Shown piece by piece: positions 1 through 5,328 of a stretch of 5,933 nucleotides of DNA (positions are counted from its first letter, which is position 1; each line of letters begins with the position of its first letter). The stretch comes from Candidatus Aminicenantota bacterium (GTDB lineage Bacteria > Acidobacteriota > Aminicenantia > UBA2199), in NCBI GenBank assembly GCA_023137075.1, contig JAGLQA010000075.1, forward strand, positions 1 to 5,933. The letters are read 5' to 3'. The notes beneath the pieces are model-generated. The model ran no database searches and was not told where the DNA came from. It saw only the letters and a program-made list of their open reading frames with translations. The position numbers and the translations under genes are program-made.

Positions 1-860
1 AACAATACCACTTTTCCGTCGATTTCATCGGCAACAGCTTCGGCGGTGTGTGTTGCAAACTGCTTCTGAACAAAAATGACCCGGATACTTTCTGCTCTGG
101 CGATATCTATCACCCGTTTCAGGTCCGCCGGGTTGGGTTCCTTGCCTTCCACCTCGATGGGAATTTGAACCAGGCCGAAATCCCGTGCTAAGTAGCCCCA
201 GGCCGGGTGAAAGACCATGATTTTTTTCACCCGGAGATTTTGAACAGCGGCATGTAACCCGTCGTTTAACCGGTTTATGTCGGCACAAAAGGCCGCGTAC
301 TGTTCCTGGTAGAAGTTCCTGTTATCCGGGTCATACTCTAAAAAACCTTCTAATATGTTTTTCGCCTGCACCTTAACCGCCCTGGGCGAAAGCCAGATAT
401 GGGGGTCCACCCCGGTATGCTCATGATGTTCCGCCGCTTTTCCCGGCGCATGCTTTCCCGGATGATTGGCCGCCTCGTGATGGGGTGTAATTTGAATCAA
501 CTGCACACCCTTTGATGTATCGATAATCTTCATGTCCGGGTTGGCTGCCTTTATGTTTCTCATCCAGGCTTTCTCAAAGGCGATATGGCCGATGCGGAAG
601 TAAATTTTTGAACCGCTCAAATCCGCTGCCTGCTGCGGTGTCGGCTCATAGGTGGCCGGGCTGTGGCCGGGTGGAATCATCACATTTATGACGGCCTTAT
701 CCGCGGCGATGCGCCGCACAAAATACTGCTGGGGCAGGATACTGACGGTTACCCGAATTTTCCCATTATCAGTATTCTCTTGGCGCCGGGTATCTTTCTC
801 TGCCTGGCCGCAACCCCAGAAAAACAGGAAAATCAATATCACAAAAAAAATGTTTCTCAT
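1..860 (-). CDS. znuA: Zinc/manganese ABC transporter substrate-binding lipoprotein (ZnuA/TroA family), C-terminus cut by window edge
   Basis: This is the extracytoplasmic metal-binding component of a cluster A-I ABC importer, which captures Zn2+ (or Mn2+) for a ZnuB/ZnuC-type permease and ATPase. I translated 286 codons from ATG at 860, preceded by GGAGG five bases upstream; the last 15-30 residues probably lie beyond the left edge. Residues 1-17 form a hydrophobic lipoprotein signal ending in FFWGC, with Cys17 as the likely lipidated residue. The family core starts near residue 35 (VTVSILPQQYFVRRIA). Likely metal ligands are His154 in DPHIWLSP and His218 in FHPAWGYLARDFGL. A His-rich loop at 127-148 favours zinc. 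The usual first ligand in G-x-x-P-H-x-Y-E-P is Ala69 here (PPGHSPATYEPTP), with His66 three residues earlier. The final Asp/Glu ligand is outside the window. It is the third gene after the protease and barrel genes; permease and ATPase genes may follow to the left. Zinc versus manganese preference is not certain. Confidence 0.93.
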   Translation of the reverse strand, partial: MRNIFFVILIFLFFWGCGQAEKDTRRQENTDNGKIRVTVSILPQQYFVRRIAADKAVINVMIPPGHSPATYEPTPQQAADLSGSKIYFRIGHIAFEKAWMRNIKAANPDMKIIDTSKGVQLIQITPHHEAANHPGKHAPGKAAEHHEHTGVDPHIWLSPRAVKVQAKNILEGFLEYDPDNRNFYQEQYAAFCADINRLNDGLHAAVQNLRVKKIMVFHPAWGYLARDFGLVQIPIEVEGKEPNPADLKRVIDIARAESIRVIFVQKQFATHTAEAVADEIDGKVVL

Positions 861-865
861 AAAAA

Positions 866-870
866 CCTCC
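866..870 (-). promoter_or_regulatory. Ribosome binding site of the metal-binding lipoprotein gene
   Basis: On the minus strand this reads GGAGG, five bases before ATG at 860. It fixes the start of the metal-binding protein and lies only three bases downstream of the foot of the hairpin at 874-892. Confidence 0.8.
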
Positions 871-873
871 GTC

Positions 874-892
874 CCGCAGCGACCGGCTGCGG
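874..892 (-). other. Intercistronic GC-rich hairpin before the metal-binding gene
   Basis: A perfect 7-bp inverted repeat, CCGCAGC / GCTGCGG, with a 5-base loop fills most of the 40-base gap between the barrel gene stop (901) and the znuA-like start (860). On the minus-strand transcript it ends three bases before the GGAGG. There is no U-run directly after the stem, only the TTTTT between RBS and ATG, so a simple intrinsic terminator is unlikely. It could stabilise the upstream mRNA 3' end, attenuate the downstream gene, or tune access to its RBS. The pairing is seen directly; any function is inferred. Confidence 0.5.
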
Positions 893-900
893 TCTACCTG

Positions 901-1485
901 TTAAAACCGTATACCGAAACCGATTCCGGTTATGACTCCGCCAATTTTAACCTTTCTGACCAGTTCATTTGAACCGGCCATATAAGTGGCGAAAATGTCG
1001 GCGAAAAAGAGCCTGCTGAAGTTATACGATACTCCCAGGCTCAGGGTAAAACCGAAGGAAGATGCGGAATCTTTCTCTTCCATTGCGTCCTCTTTATATT
1101 TAAAAGAGACCCCGCCGACTTCCAAATGATAACCTATTTTTCCTGTCAGGCTGCCGTGGTAACCGGGTCCAAAGGAGATAAAACGCTGCTTTATTTTTGC
1201 TTCCATCTTTGTCCCGTAAATATCGATTTCACCACTGCCGGAAAAGGAACCACAACCTCCCCATAAATAAAAACCCTTTGAGAAAAGAAAACCGGCCTTT
1301 ATCCCGGGGAAGTAGTGTTGACTGCCGTAAATATCTTTGAAATTCCCATCGGCCGGCAGCAGCATATTAATACTCGCTTCAAAGAAAATTTTTTTAGCTT
1401 TTTTCGCTTCCCGGTGCGGCAGGGCAAAGGCTAAACTCGTACTTAAAAAAAATAAACCGATTAATACGGCGAAGAATTTTTTCAT
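901..1485 (-). CDS. Small exported outer-membrane beta-barrel protein of unknown function
   Basis: I do not recognise a named family. The start is placed at ATG 1485 (194 residues), because GAGGTGA sits eight bases upstream and a Sec signal peptide follows at once: MKKFF, a hydrophobic stretch, and a probable cut after LAFA (residue 21). An in-frame ATG at 1545 would put 20 charged residues before the signal and lie inside the protease gene, so it is rejected. After a Lys-rich segment (residues 22-33) the protein is made of short alternating, glycine- and aromatic-rich strands such as IKAGFLFSKGFYLWGG and YHLEVGGVSFKYK, ending GGVITGIGFGIRF. A C-terminal Phe after alternating hydrophobics is the usual BAM recognition signature of outer-membrane barrels. 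The length suits an 8-stranded barrel. It starts 13 bases after the protease stop, suggesting translational coupling. Its role could be structural, binding or transport; sequence alone does not say. Confidence 0.8.
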   Translation of the reverse strand: MKKFFAVLIGLFFLSTSLAFALPHREAKKAKKIFFEASINMLLPADGNFKDIYGSQHYFPGIKAGFLFSKGFYLWGGCGSFSGSGEIDIYGTKMEAKIKQRFISFGPGYHGSLTGKIGYHLEVGGVSFKYKEDAMEEKDSASSFGFTLSLGVSYNFSRLFFADIFATYMAGSNELVRKVKIGGVITGIGFGIRF

Positions 1486-1490
1486 TTTTG

Positions 1491-1501
1491 TCACCTCATC
1501 A
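1491..1501 (-). promoter_or_regulatory. Overlapping protease stop codon and barrel-gene ribosome binding site
   Basis: On the minus strand the protease TGA stop (1501-1499) is followed at once by the Shine-Dalgarno GAGGTGA (1497-1491), then ATG at 1485. Ribosomes finishing the protease therefore end very near the next initiation region, a typical layout for coupled translation. This also supports 1485 over 1545 as the barrel gene start. Confidence 0.7.
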
Positions 1502-3238
1502 GATCGTTTTTTCTTCCGAACGGCCGCATACATTCCCTGAATCATTCAGTACCGCCACCTTGTAATAGACCGTTCCTTCTCCCTCAAGTTCTAAATCCGT
1601 GTAGATATAACTGCCGTTCTGCAATTCGCCCGGCGAGATTTCTTTGCAGGAGGAGTAAGGAGATAAAGGGGACATCCTCCTGTAAATGACAACCTTTGAT
1701 ATGGAGATCTCATTTATATTCTCAATATTAATCGTTATCAGGCCGATATCCCTGCTTACCAGCCAGCCGTAGACGGTTTCCCGTCTGGCCTGTACACGTA
1801 ACGCTGCCGGCGAATAACCGGCGTAAGCCTTAATACAAACATTGGTATTCTCATTTTGGATGACCACATCTTCCCAATCGTTTCCGTCGTGGCTGATAAA
1901 ACTCTCGCCCGCATTGGCAGTGGCATTGGATGAATACCCGTTTACCGGGTATTCAATGGCAACCGGGTACATTTGATTGCTATTTTCCAATTTAATGACC
2001 ACCGAAAAGGATTCACCTTTGTTCAGGGGAACCGGCGTATCTAACTTCACGGTGTAAAAACCCGGATAGAGAAACGCCCCCGATTGGGTTGCCTTTAGAT
2101 CACCGCCGCGGGGAGTGTTCCCGGAAATCCCGGAATAGACGAACGCCTGGTAATTGACACCGGAATCGCAGGTAAAAAAACCCACTGCCTGTAAGGGTTG
2201 ATTGTTAACGGCCTGGAAAATATTGCCCCCCCAGGCTGTCCTGCTTTCGTAGCCTAAGCTGGAAATCCAGCCTAAGGGGTCGTACTGGTAATTAGTGCCG
2301 TAATTGGTATATGGCTCCGCGTTGTTATAGGAAACCGGCCCGGCCAGGGTTTTATCATAATAGGACATATAGAAATAACCGTCTTCACCGAAACCGGTCC
2401 CCCAACTGTTTTTAATAATAAAGGCCCCGTTGCCCGGAGGGCTGACTGTGAATTTTTCTGCCGGAAAATCGTCGTCCCAACCCACTACCGCGACCATATG
2501 ATTGACCCCTTCATTCTTATTACAGTAGTAAGCTGCAGTCGCCATGTTAAAGTACACTGAATATCCATCGATATACATCAATACGGCAACCGCACCATAG
2601 GTGGTCACAAAATATTTAATCCTATCATTGTCTAAGAAATTCTCCCGCTCCGGGAGAAAAATCATCCGTTGCACGTGTTTGCAAACAAGCCCTTCATTTC
2701 CGGGAGTAAAGCCGCTGTAGCTGTAAGGCATATCCCCTTCCGAAACCGGCCCGCCCCAACGAACAAGATAAGCGGCGCTCATAAATTCGCTGCCGCCGTC
2801 ACAGGGATTATAATCAAAACCGTGGTTGTGGATCATATCCAACTCGGAAAAATCGGTCTCCTGCCCCGGCAGCAAGCTTGATTCCAATGAAGCATAAGTG
2901 CCGAAGGCCCAGCAGGCGCCGCAGTCCCCCTGGTCCTGTACCGGGGTCAGTTTATCCTGGTTCCTCAGGTCGAAAACCGCAGGGAAAGCGGCCGTTTTAT
3001 TTAAGAGTTTCGTTCCTTTCACGTGGGAAAGATCGACCGGGGAGGGCAGCCGGCCTGCCCGGTAAGCGCTGCTGCCGGAATTGATCTCCGGGTCTTTTTT
3101 ATCTATCATGTACTTTATGAAATCCGGGTTCAAGGGATTCCTTCGCAGCTTCGGCCTGTCACCGGCTTCCCCGGGAAAAGAAGCGAAACCGGAAAATAAA
3201 AAAATCAACAGTAGAACTAATCCTATTTTTCGTTTCAT
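1499..3238 (-). CDS. Exported papain-family (C1A) cysteine protease with lectin-like and FN3-like C-terminal regions
   Basis: A 579-residue secreted or periplasmic peptidase. ATG at 3238 is preceded by AAGGAG. A Sec signal (about residues 1-25) is followed by a short pro-region (26-85) containing NPLNPDFIKYM and LPSPVDLSH, a pattern seen in bacterial C1A proteins. The catalytic domain covers about 86-300: oxyanion Gln103 and nucleophile Cys109 in QDQGDCGACWAF, His247 in GVNHMVAVVGWDDDF, and Asn277 in FIIKNSWGTGFGEDGYFYMSY. The full catalytic set is present, so it is probably active. Residues about 325-475 (AVGFFTCDSGVNYQAFVYSG, FYTVKLDTPVPLNKGESFSV) resemble the lectin-like domain that follows C1A domains in many prokaryotic homologues. 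Residues 480-579 look like one FN3-type sandwich (VVIYRRMSP, YIYTDLELEGEGTVYYKVAVL). It is the first gene of the leftward unit. The substrate is unknown; binding to surface glycans or proteins through the C-terminal domains is inference. Confidence 0.93.
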   Translation of the reverse strand: MKRKIGLVLLLIFLFSGFASFPGEAGDRPKLRRNPLNPDFIKYMIDKKDPEINSGSSAYRAGRLPSPVDLSHVKGTKLLNKTAAFPAVFDLRNQDKLTPVQDQGDCGACWAFGTYASLESSLLPGQETDFSELDMIHNHGFDYNPCDGGSEFMSAAYLVRWGGPVSEGDMPYSYSGFTPGNEGLVCKHVQRMIFLPERENFLDNDRIKYFVTTYGAVAVLMYIDGYSVYFNMATAAYYCNKNEGVNHMVAVVGWDDDFPAEKFTVSPPGNGAFIIKNSWGTGFGEDGYFYMSYYDKTLAGPVSYNNAEPYTNYGTNYQYDPLGWISSLGYESRTAWGGNIFQAVNNQPLQAVGFFTCDSGVNYQAFVYSGISGNTPRGGDLKATQSGAFLYPGFYTVKLDTPVPLNKGESFSVVIKLENSNQMYPVAIEYPVNGYSSNATANAGESFISHDGNDWEDVVIQNENTNVCIKAYAGYSPAALRVQARRETVYGWLVSRDIGLITINIENINEISISKVVIYRRMSPLSPYSSCKEISPGELQNGSYIYTDLELEGEGTVYYKVAVLNDSGNVCGRSEEKTI

Positions 3239-3243
3239 ATTAT

Positions 3244-3249
3244 CTCCTT
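3244..3249 (-). promoter_or_regulatory. Ribosome binding site of the cysteine protease gene
   Basis: The minus strand reads AAGGAG about five bases before ATG at 3238, which supports this start. The signal peptide begins immediately at the same ATG. Confidence 0.75.
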
Positions 3250-3281
3250 AAGAACGACAAGTATCCACGAAATAGAGACTC

Positions 3282-3311
3282 ATTATACCATTAACCGGAG
3301 GGATCCAGCAA
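3282..3311 (-). promoter_or_regulatory. Sigma-70-type promoter with extended -10 for the leftward protease unit
   Basis: On the minus strand a perfect TATAAT (3287-3282) is preceded by TGG, giving the extended -10 TGnTATAAT. A weak -35, TTGCTG (3311-3306), lies 18 bases upstream. Transcription would start near 3275, leaving a leader of about 37 bases that contains the AAGGAG. No other convincing promoter was seen before the barrel or metal-binding genes, so this may drive all three. Confidence 0.65.
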
Positions 3312-3333
3312 ACGAAATTTTTTATTGCAGCGC

Positions 3334-3362
3334 TTGACTCTTTTTGAAGTTTAGTATATGCT
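3334..3362 (+). promoter_or_regulatory. Sigma-70-type promoter for the bactofilin gene
   Basis: TTGACT (3334-3339) and TATGCT (3357-3362) are separated by 17 bases, a near-consensus arrangement. It is divergent from the protease promoter; the two -35 elements are 22 bases apart on opposite strands, close enough to share a regulator. Expected transcription start is near 3369, giving a short leader. Confidence 0.6.
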
Positions 3363-3386
3363 GTTTTCTATTGAGTTATATTAATT

Positions 3387-3401
3387 GGAGGTATGCTCTT
3401 G
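3387..3401 (+). promoter_or_regulatory. Shine-Dalgarno that favours a TTG start for bactofilin
   Basis: GGAGG (3387-3391) is only one base from ATG at 3393, too close for normal initiation, but seven bases from an in-frame TTG at 3399, which is ideal spacing. The next in-frame ATG, at 3426, has no Shine-Dalgarno. TTG at 3399 is therefore the preferred start. Confidence 0.65.
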
Positions 3402-3812
3402 GATAGACGCATTACAGACAGAATAATGAATAGTGAAAATATTCAAAAAACAATCATCGATGAGAACACCAAAATAAAAGGCAATTTTACTTCGGATGAT
3501 GACGTTACGATGCGCGGTAATTTTGATGGAACCATGAAATTGAATTCATTGCTGCTTGTAGGCAGAAGTGGAAAAACGAAAGGCAAAATAAACGCTGAGA
3601 ACATGATCGTCGAAGGAGAGGTAGAAGGAGAAGTTATCGTTCAAAACACAATCGAGGTAAGAAACGGCGGCCGTTTTAAAGGCAATGTGATATGTAAACA
3701 AATTGCCATTGAAGAAGGGGCTTTTTTCCAGGGGGATGTCAATATGGACAATGGCCGGAAAATAACGCCCACCTATTTTAAGGAAAAGAGAAAAGACCTC
3801 AAAAAAAAATAG
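3399..3812 (+). CDS. Bactofilin family cytoskeletal protein (polymer-forming, DUF583)
   Basis: Bactofilins are small cytosolic or membrane-associated proteins that self-assemble without nucleotides into filaments used in cell shape, polarity and envelope-enzyme placement. From the preferred TTG start it has 137 residues (139 from ATG 3393). A short N-terminal tail (1-19) leads into the right-handed beta-helix core, about residues 20-117, visible as repeated short strands with Gly turns: TKIKGNFTSDDDVTMRGNF, MIVEGEVEGEVIVQNTIEV, GGRFKGNVICKQIAIEEGAF, FQGDVNM. The ending at 121-137 is strongly basic (KEKRKDLKKK), which could contact membrane phospholipid or DNA; that is inference. Length and layout are normal for the family. 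No peptidoglycan hydrolase (M23) gene, a frequent bactofilin partner, is adjacent here. It has its own promoter and a 160-base gap before the next gene, so it may be monocistronic. An A9 run at 3801-3809 encodes the final lysines. Confidence 0.92.
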   Translation: MDRRITDRIMNSENIQKTIIDENTKIKGNFTSDDDVTMRGNFDGTMKLNSLLLVGRSGKTKGKINAENMIVEGEVEGEVIVQNTIEVRNGGRFKGNVICKQIAIEEGAFFQGDVNMDNGRKITPTYFKEKRKDLKKK

Positions 3813-3830
3813 TGTAAAATCACGAAAGGG

Positions 3831-3896
3831 CAGCAATCCTAATTTTGGAAATTTTTAATAATATATTCATCTTATAAGTCAAAATTAGAATTGCTG
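3831..3896. repeat. 17-bp imperfect inverted repeat between bactofilin and alaX-type gene
   Basis: The left arm CAGCAATCCTAATTTTG (3831-3847) and right arm CAAAATTAGAATTGCTG (3880-3896) are reverse complements at 16 of 17 positions, with a 32-base A/T-rich loop. On the minus strand the odd pair becomes a G-U wobble, so that RNA could pair along the whole stem. GAAAGGG occurs on both sides: 3824-3830, touching the left arm, and 3899-3905, two bases from the right arm. There is no U-run after the stem on the plus strand, so it is not a textbook intrinsic terminator. It could be a transcript-end hairpin for bactofilin, a regulator site for the next gene, or a small mobile-element remnant. Confidence 0.6.
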
Positions 3897-3913
3897 AGGA
3901 AAGGGATTTATTC

Positions 3914-3942
3914 TTGTAAACTGCCGGGCATTCTGGTATAAA
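3914..3942 (+). promoter_or_regulatory. Sigma-70-type promoter for the alanyl-tRNA editing gene
   Basis: TTGTAA (3914-3919) and TATAAA (3937-3942) are 17 bases apart; the -10 matches consensus at five of six positions. Transcription would start near 3949, leaving about 24 bases of leader with the GAGGAG ribosome binding site at 3962-3967. Confidence 0.6.
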
Positions 3943-3972
3943 GATCACATTAAACAACCATGAGGAGTTTAT

Positions 3973-5181
3973 ATGACTGAAAAATGCTACTACCTGGATA
4001 TAAATAAACTCGAATTCGAGGCCGAGAGTAGTGACGTTGTAAAAGAAAAAAAAGGCTGGCGGGTTACCCTTGATAAAACCTATTTTTTCCCGGAAGGGGG
4101 GGGCCAACCGGCCGACCGGGGCTGGATAAACGATATCCCGGTAAAAGATGTGCGGAAAAAGGGAGACGATATCTATCATTATCTTGGCGAAAATCCTGGA
4201 AATGGCACGGTTAAAGGCAAAATCGATCCCCTGTGGCGCAGAGATTTCATGCAGCAGCATACGGGCCAACATATCATATCCGGCGCCCTCTGGAAGGTGG
4301 GGCAGTACAAAACCGTGTCGGTACATATGGGACTCGATTATACGACCATCGAAATCGATGCCCCGGAAATCCCGGAAGAGGATTTGCTCCGGGTTGAGAA
4401 ACTGGCTAACCGGGTGATAAATAACGATATGCCTATACATGTTGTCGAGACATCCCACCGGGAGATCGATCAATTCCCCCTGCGTAAACCAACCGACCTG
4501 AAGGGAAAAATCCGCCTGGTTCGGATTGGTGATTTTGACTGCGTGGCCTGCGGTGGCCTTCACTTCGATAGTACCGGTAAAGTGGAACTGGTAAAAGCCA
4601 CCGGAGTGGAGAAAATACGCGGACATGTCCGTATGACCTGGAAAATCGGCGAAAGAGCCCATGCAGATTACACTAAAAAAAATCACATCATCTCGGGACT
4701 GAGGTCCGTTCTCTCTACCAATGAGGAGATGTTTGTGAGAAAAACGCAGGAACTCCAGGAAGAAATCCTGACCTATAAACGAAAATGCAATATGCTGGAA
4801 AATCGTCTTGCCGATACTATCGCCCGAAATCTCTATGAAGCTCACACGAAGCAGGGAGAATCCACCTGCCGCGTTATTGGTGCATCCTGGAGGGAAGAAG
4901 AACCGAACCTTATTAAAAAAATCATGAAAGAACTGCTAAAGTGTGACAATACGCTGATCTGTCTGGTTAATATATTTCCCGGTAAATTGCAGTGGAGCAT
5001 CGGCTGTTCAGCGGACAGTCACTTTCCTTATGATGAGTCTAAAAATGAGTTACTGGCCATTATCGATGGGAAAGGCGGGGGCCGCCACCCCCTGTGGCAG
5101 GGTACGGGATCTCAACCGGGAAGCGCGGAAGATTTTATCGCTGCGTTTAGGTCCCTTACTCTTCGATTACCGTTGATATAA
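3973..5181 (+). CDS. alaX: AlaX-type alanyl-tRNA editing protein with C-terminal DHHA1 domain
   Basis: A stand-alone cytosolic editing enzyme related to the editing half of alanyl-tRNA synthetase. The family hydrolyses Ser-tRNA(Ala) and sometimes Gly-tRNA(Ala) in trans. ATG at 3973 follows GAGGAG by five bases; 402 residues is the usual size of the long AlaX type. Residues about 28-82 form the N-terminal barrel with the conserved PEGGGQPADRG (40-50). The zinc-binding editing core follows, with His96 and His100 in QQHTGQHIISG, and Cys193 and His197 in CVACGGLHFDS. All four expected zinc ligands are present, so it should be active. An extra Cys190 lies close by. Residues about 235-295 are Lys/Glu-rich helix, probably a coiled coil. 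About 297-395 is the DHHA1 domain, with the glycine-rich IDGKGGGRHPLWQGTGS (364-380) resembling the C-terminal domain of AlaRS. It has no synthetase aminoacylation domain, so it is not alaS. It has its own promoter. Substrate preference cannot be read from sequence. Confidence 0.93.
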   Translation: MTEKCYYLDINKLEFEAESSDVVKEKKGWRVTLDKTYFFPEGGGQPADRGWINDIPVKDVRKKGDDIYHYLGENPGNGTVKGKIDPLWRRDFMQQHTGQHIISGALWKVGQYKTVSVHMGLDYTTIEIDAPEIPEEDLLRVEKLANRVINNDMPIHVVETSHREIDQFPLRKPTDLKGKIRLVRIGDFDCVACGGLHFDSTGKVELVKATGVEKIRGHVRMTWKIGERAHADYTKKNHIISGLRSVLSTNEEMFVRKTQELQEEILTYKRKCNMLENRLADTIARNLYEAHTKQGESTCRVIGASWREEEPNLIKKIMKELLKCDNTLICLVNIFPGKLQWSIGCSADSHFPYDESKNELLAIIDGKGGGRHPLWQGTGSQPGSAEDFIAAFRSLTLRLPLI

Positions 5182-5209
5182 TAGAAGTTCCAGGCAATAT
5201 TTTGAAATG

Positions 5210-5239
5210 CACTTTTTTTAAAAAATAAAAAAAAAGGTG
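5210..5239 (+). terminator. Possible weak A/U-rich hairpin after the alaX-type gene
   Basis: CAC followed by seven T (5210-5219) can pair with the A-run ending in GGTG (5230-5239): three Watson-Crick pairs, a U-G wobble and six U-A pairs, around a 10-base A-rich loop. It begins 28 bases after the alaX stop. The stem has few G-C pairs and no U-run follows it, so termination is doubtful. It may only reflect the A/T-rich spacer before the next promoter. Confidence 0.25.
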
Positions 5240-5247
5240 TTGAACTA

Positions 5248-5275
5248 TTGCTTTTTCTTTTGAAAATAGTATAAA
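5248..5275 (+). promoter_or_regulatory. Probable sigma-70-type promoter for the TonB-dependent receptor gene
   Basis: TTGCTT (5248-5253) and TATAAA (5270-5275) are 16 bases apart in an A/T-rich stretch. A better-looking TTGAAC at 5240-5245 is 24 bases from the -10 and too far. Transcription would begin near 5282, giving a leader of about 47 bases with GGAGG at 5316-5320, eight bases before ATG 5329. No clear operator or riboswitch is visible in the leader. Confidence 0.5.
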
Positions 5276-5328
5276 ATTAGTTTCAAGCTCATGTGTCACA
5301 CAAAAAAATTTAAAAGGAGGAAGTTTTT

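Noticed and set aside
25..288. Minus-strand open frame of 87 codons
   Set aside because: It is a different frame of the same strand as the metal-binding gene, whose conserved motifs run through this stretch; the alternative product is Arg/Gly-rich without any motif.
652..972. Plus-strand open frames opposite the metal-binding gene start
   Set aside because: They are antisense to the N-terminus of the metal-binding gene and the end of the barrel gene, with no ribosome binding site or family resemblance.
1486..1545. In-frame upstream ATG that would extend the barrel protein by 20 residues
   Set aside because: It lies inside the protease gene, puts a charged stretch ahead of a standard signal peptide and ignores the well-spaced GAGGTGA before ATG 1485.
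3239..3398. Possible metal-responsive (Zur/Fur) box or riboswitch in the divergent region
   Set aside because: I saw no convincing palindrome or conserved RNA structure in the short leaders, only the two promoters and ribosome binding sites.
3546..3836. Minus-strand open frame of 96 codons opposite bactofilin
   Set aside because: Bactofilin on the plus strand has a recognisable beta-helix core; the antisense product has no motif.
3820..4845. Long open frame of 341 codons on the minus strand
   Set aside because: It lies opposite the alaX-type gene, which carries clear zinc-binding and DHHA1 motifs. The minus-strand translation shows no recognisable domain and extends through the non-coding inverted repeat region.
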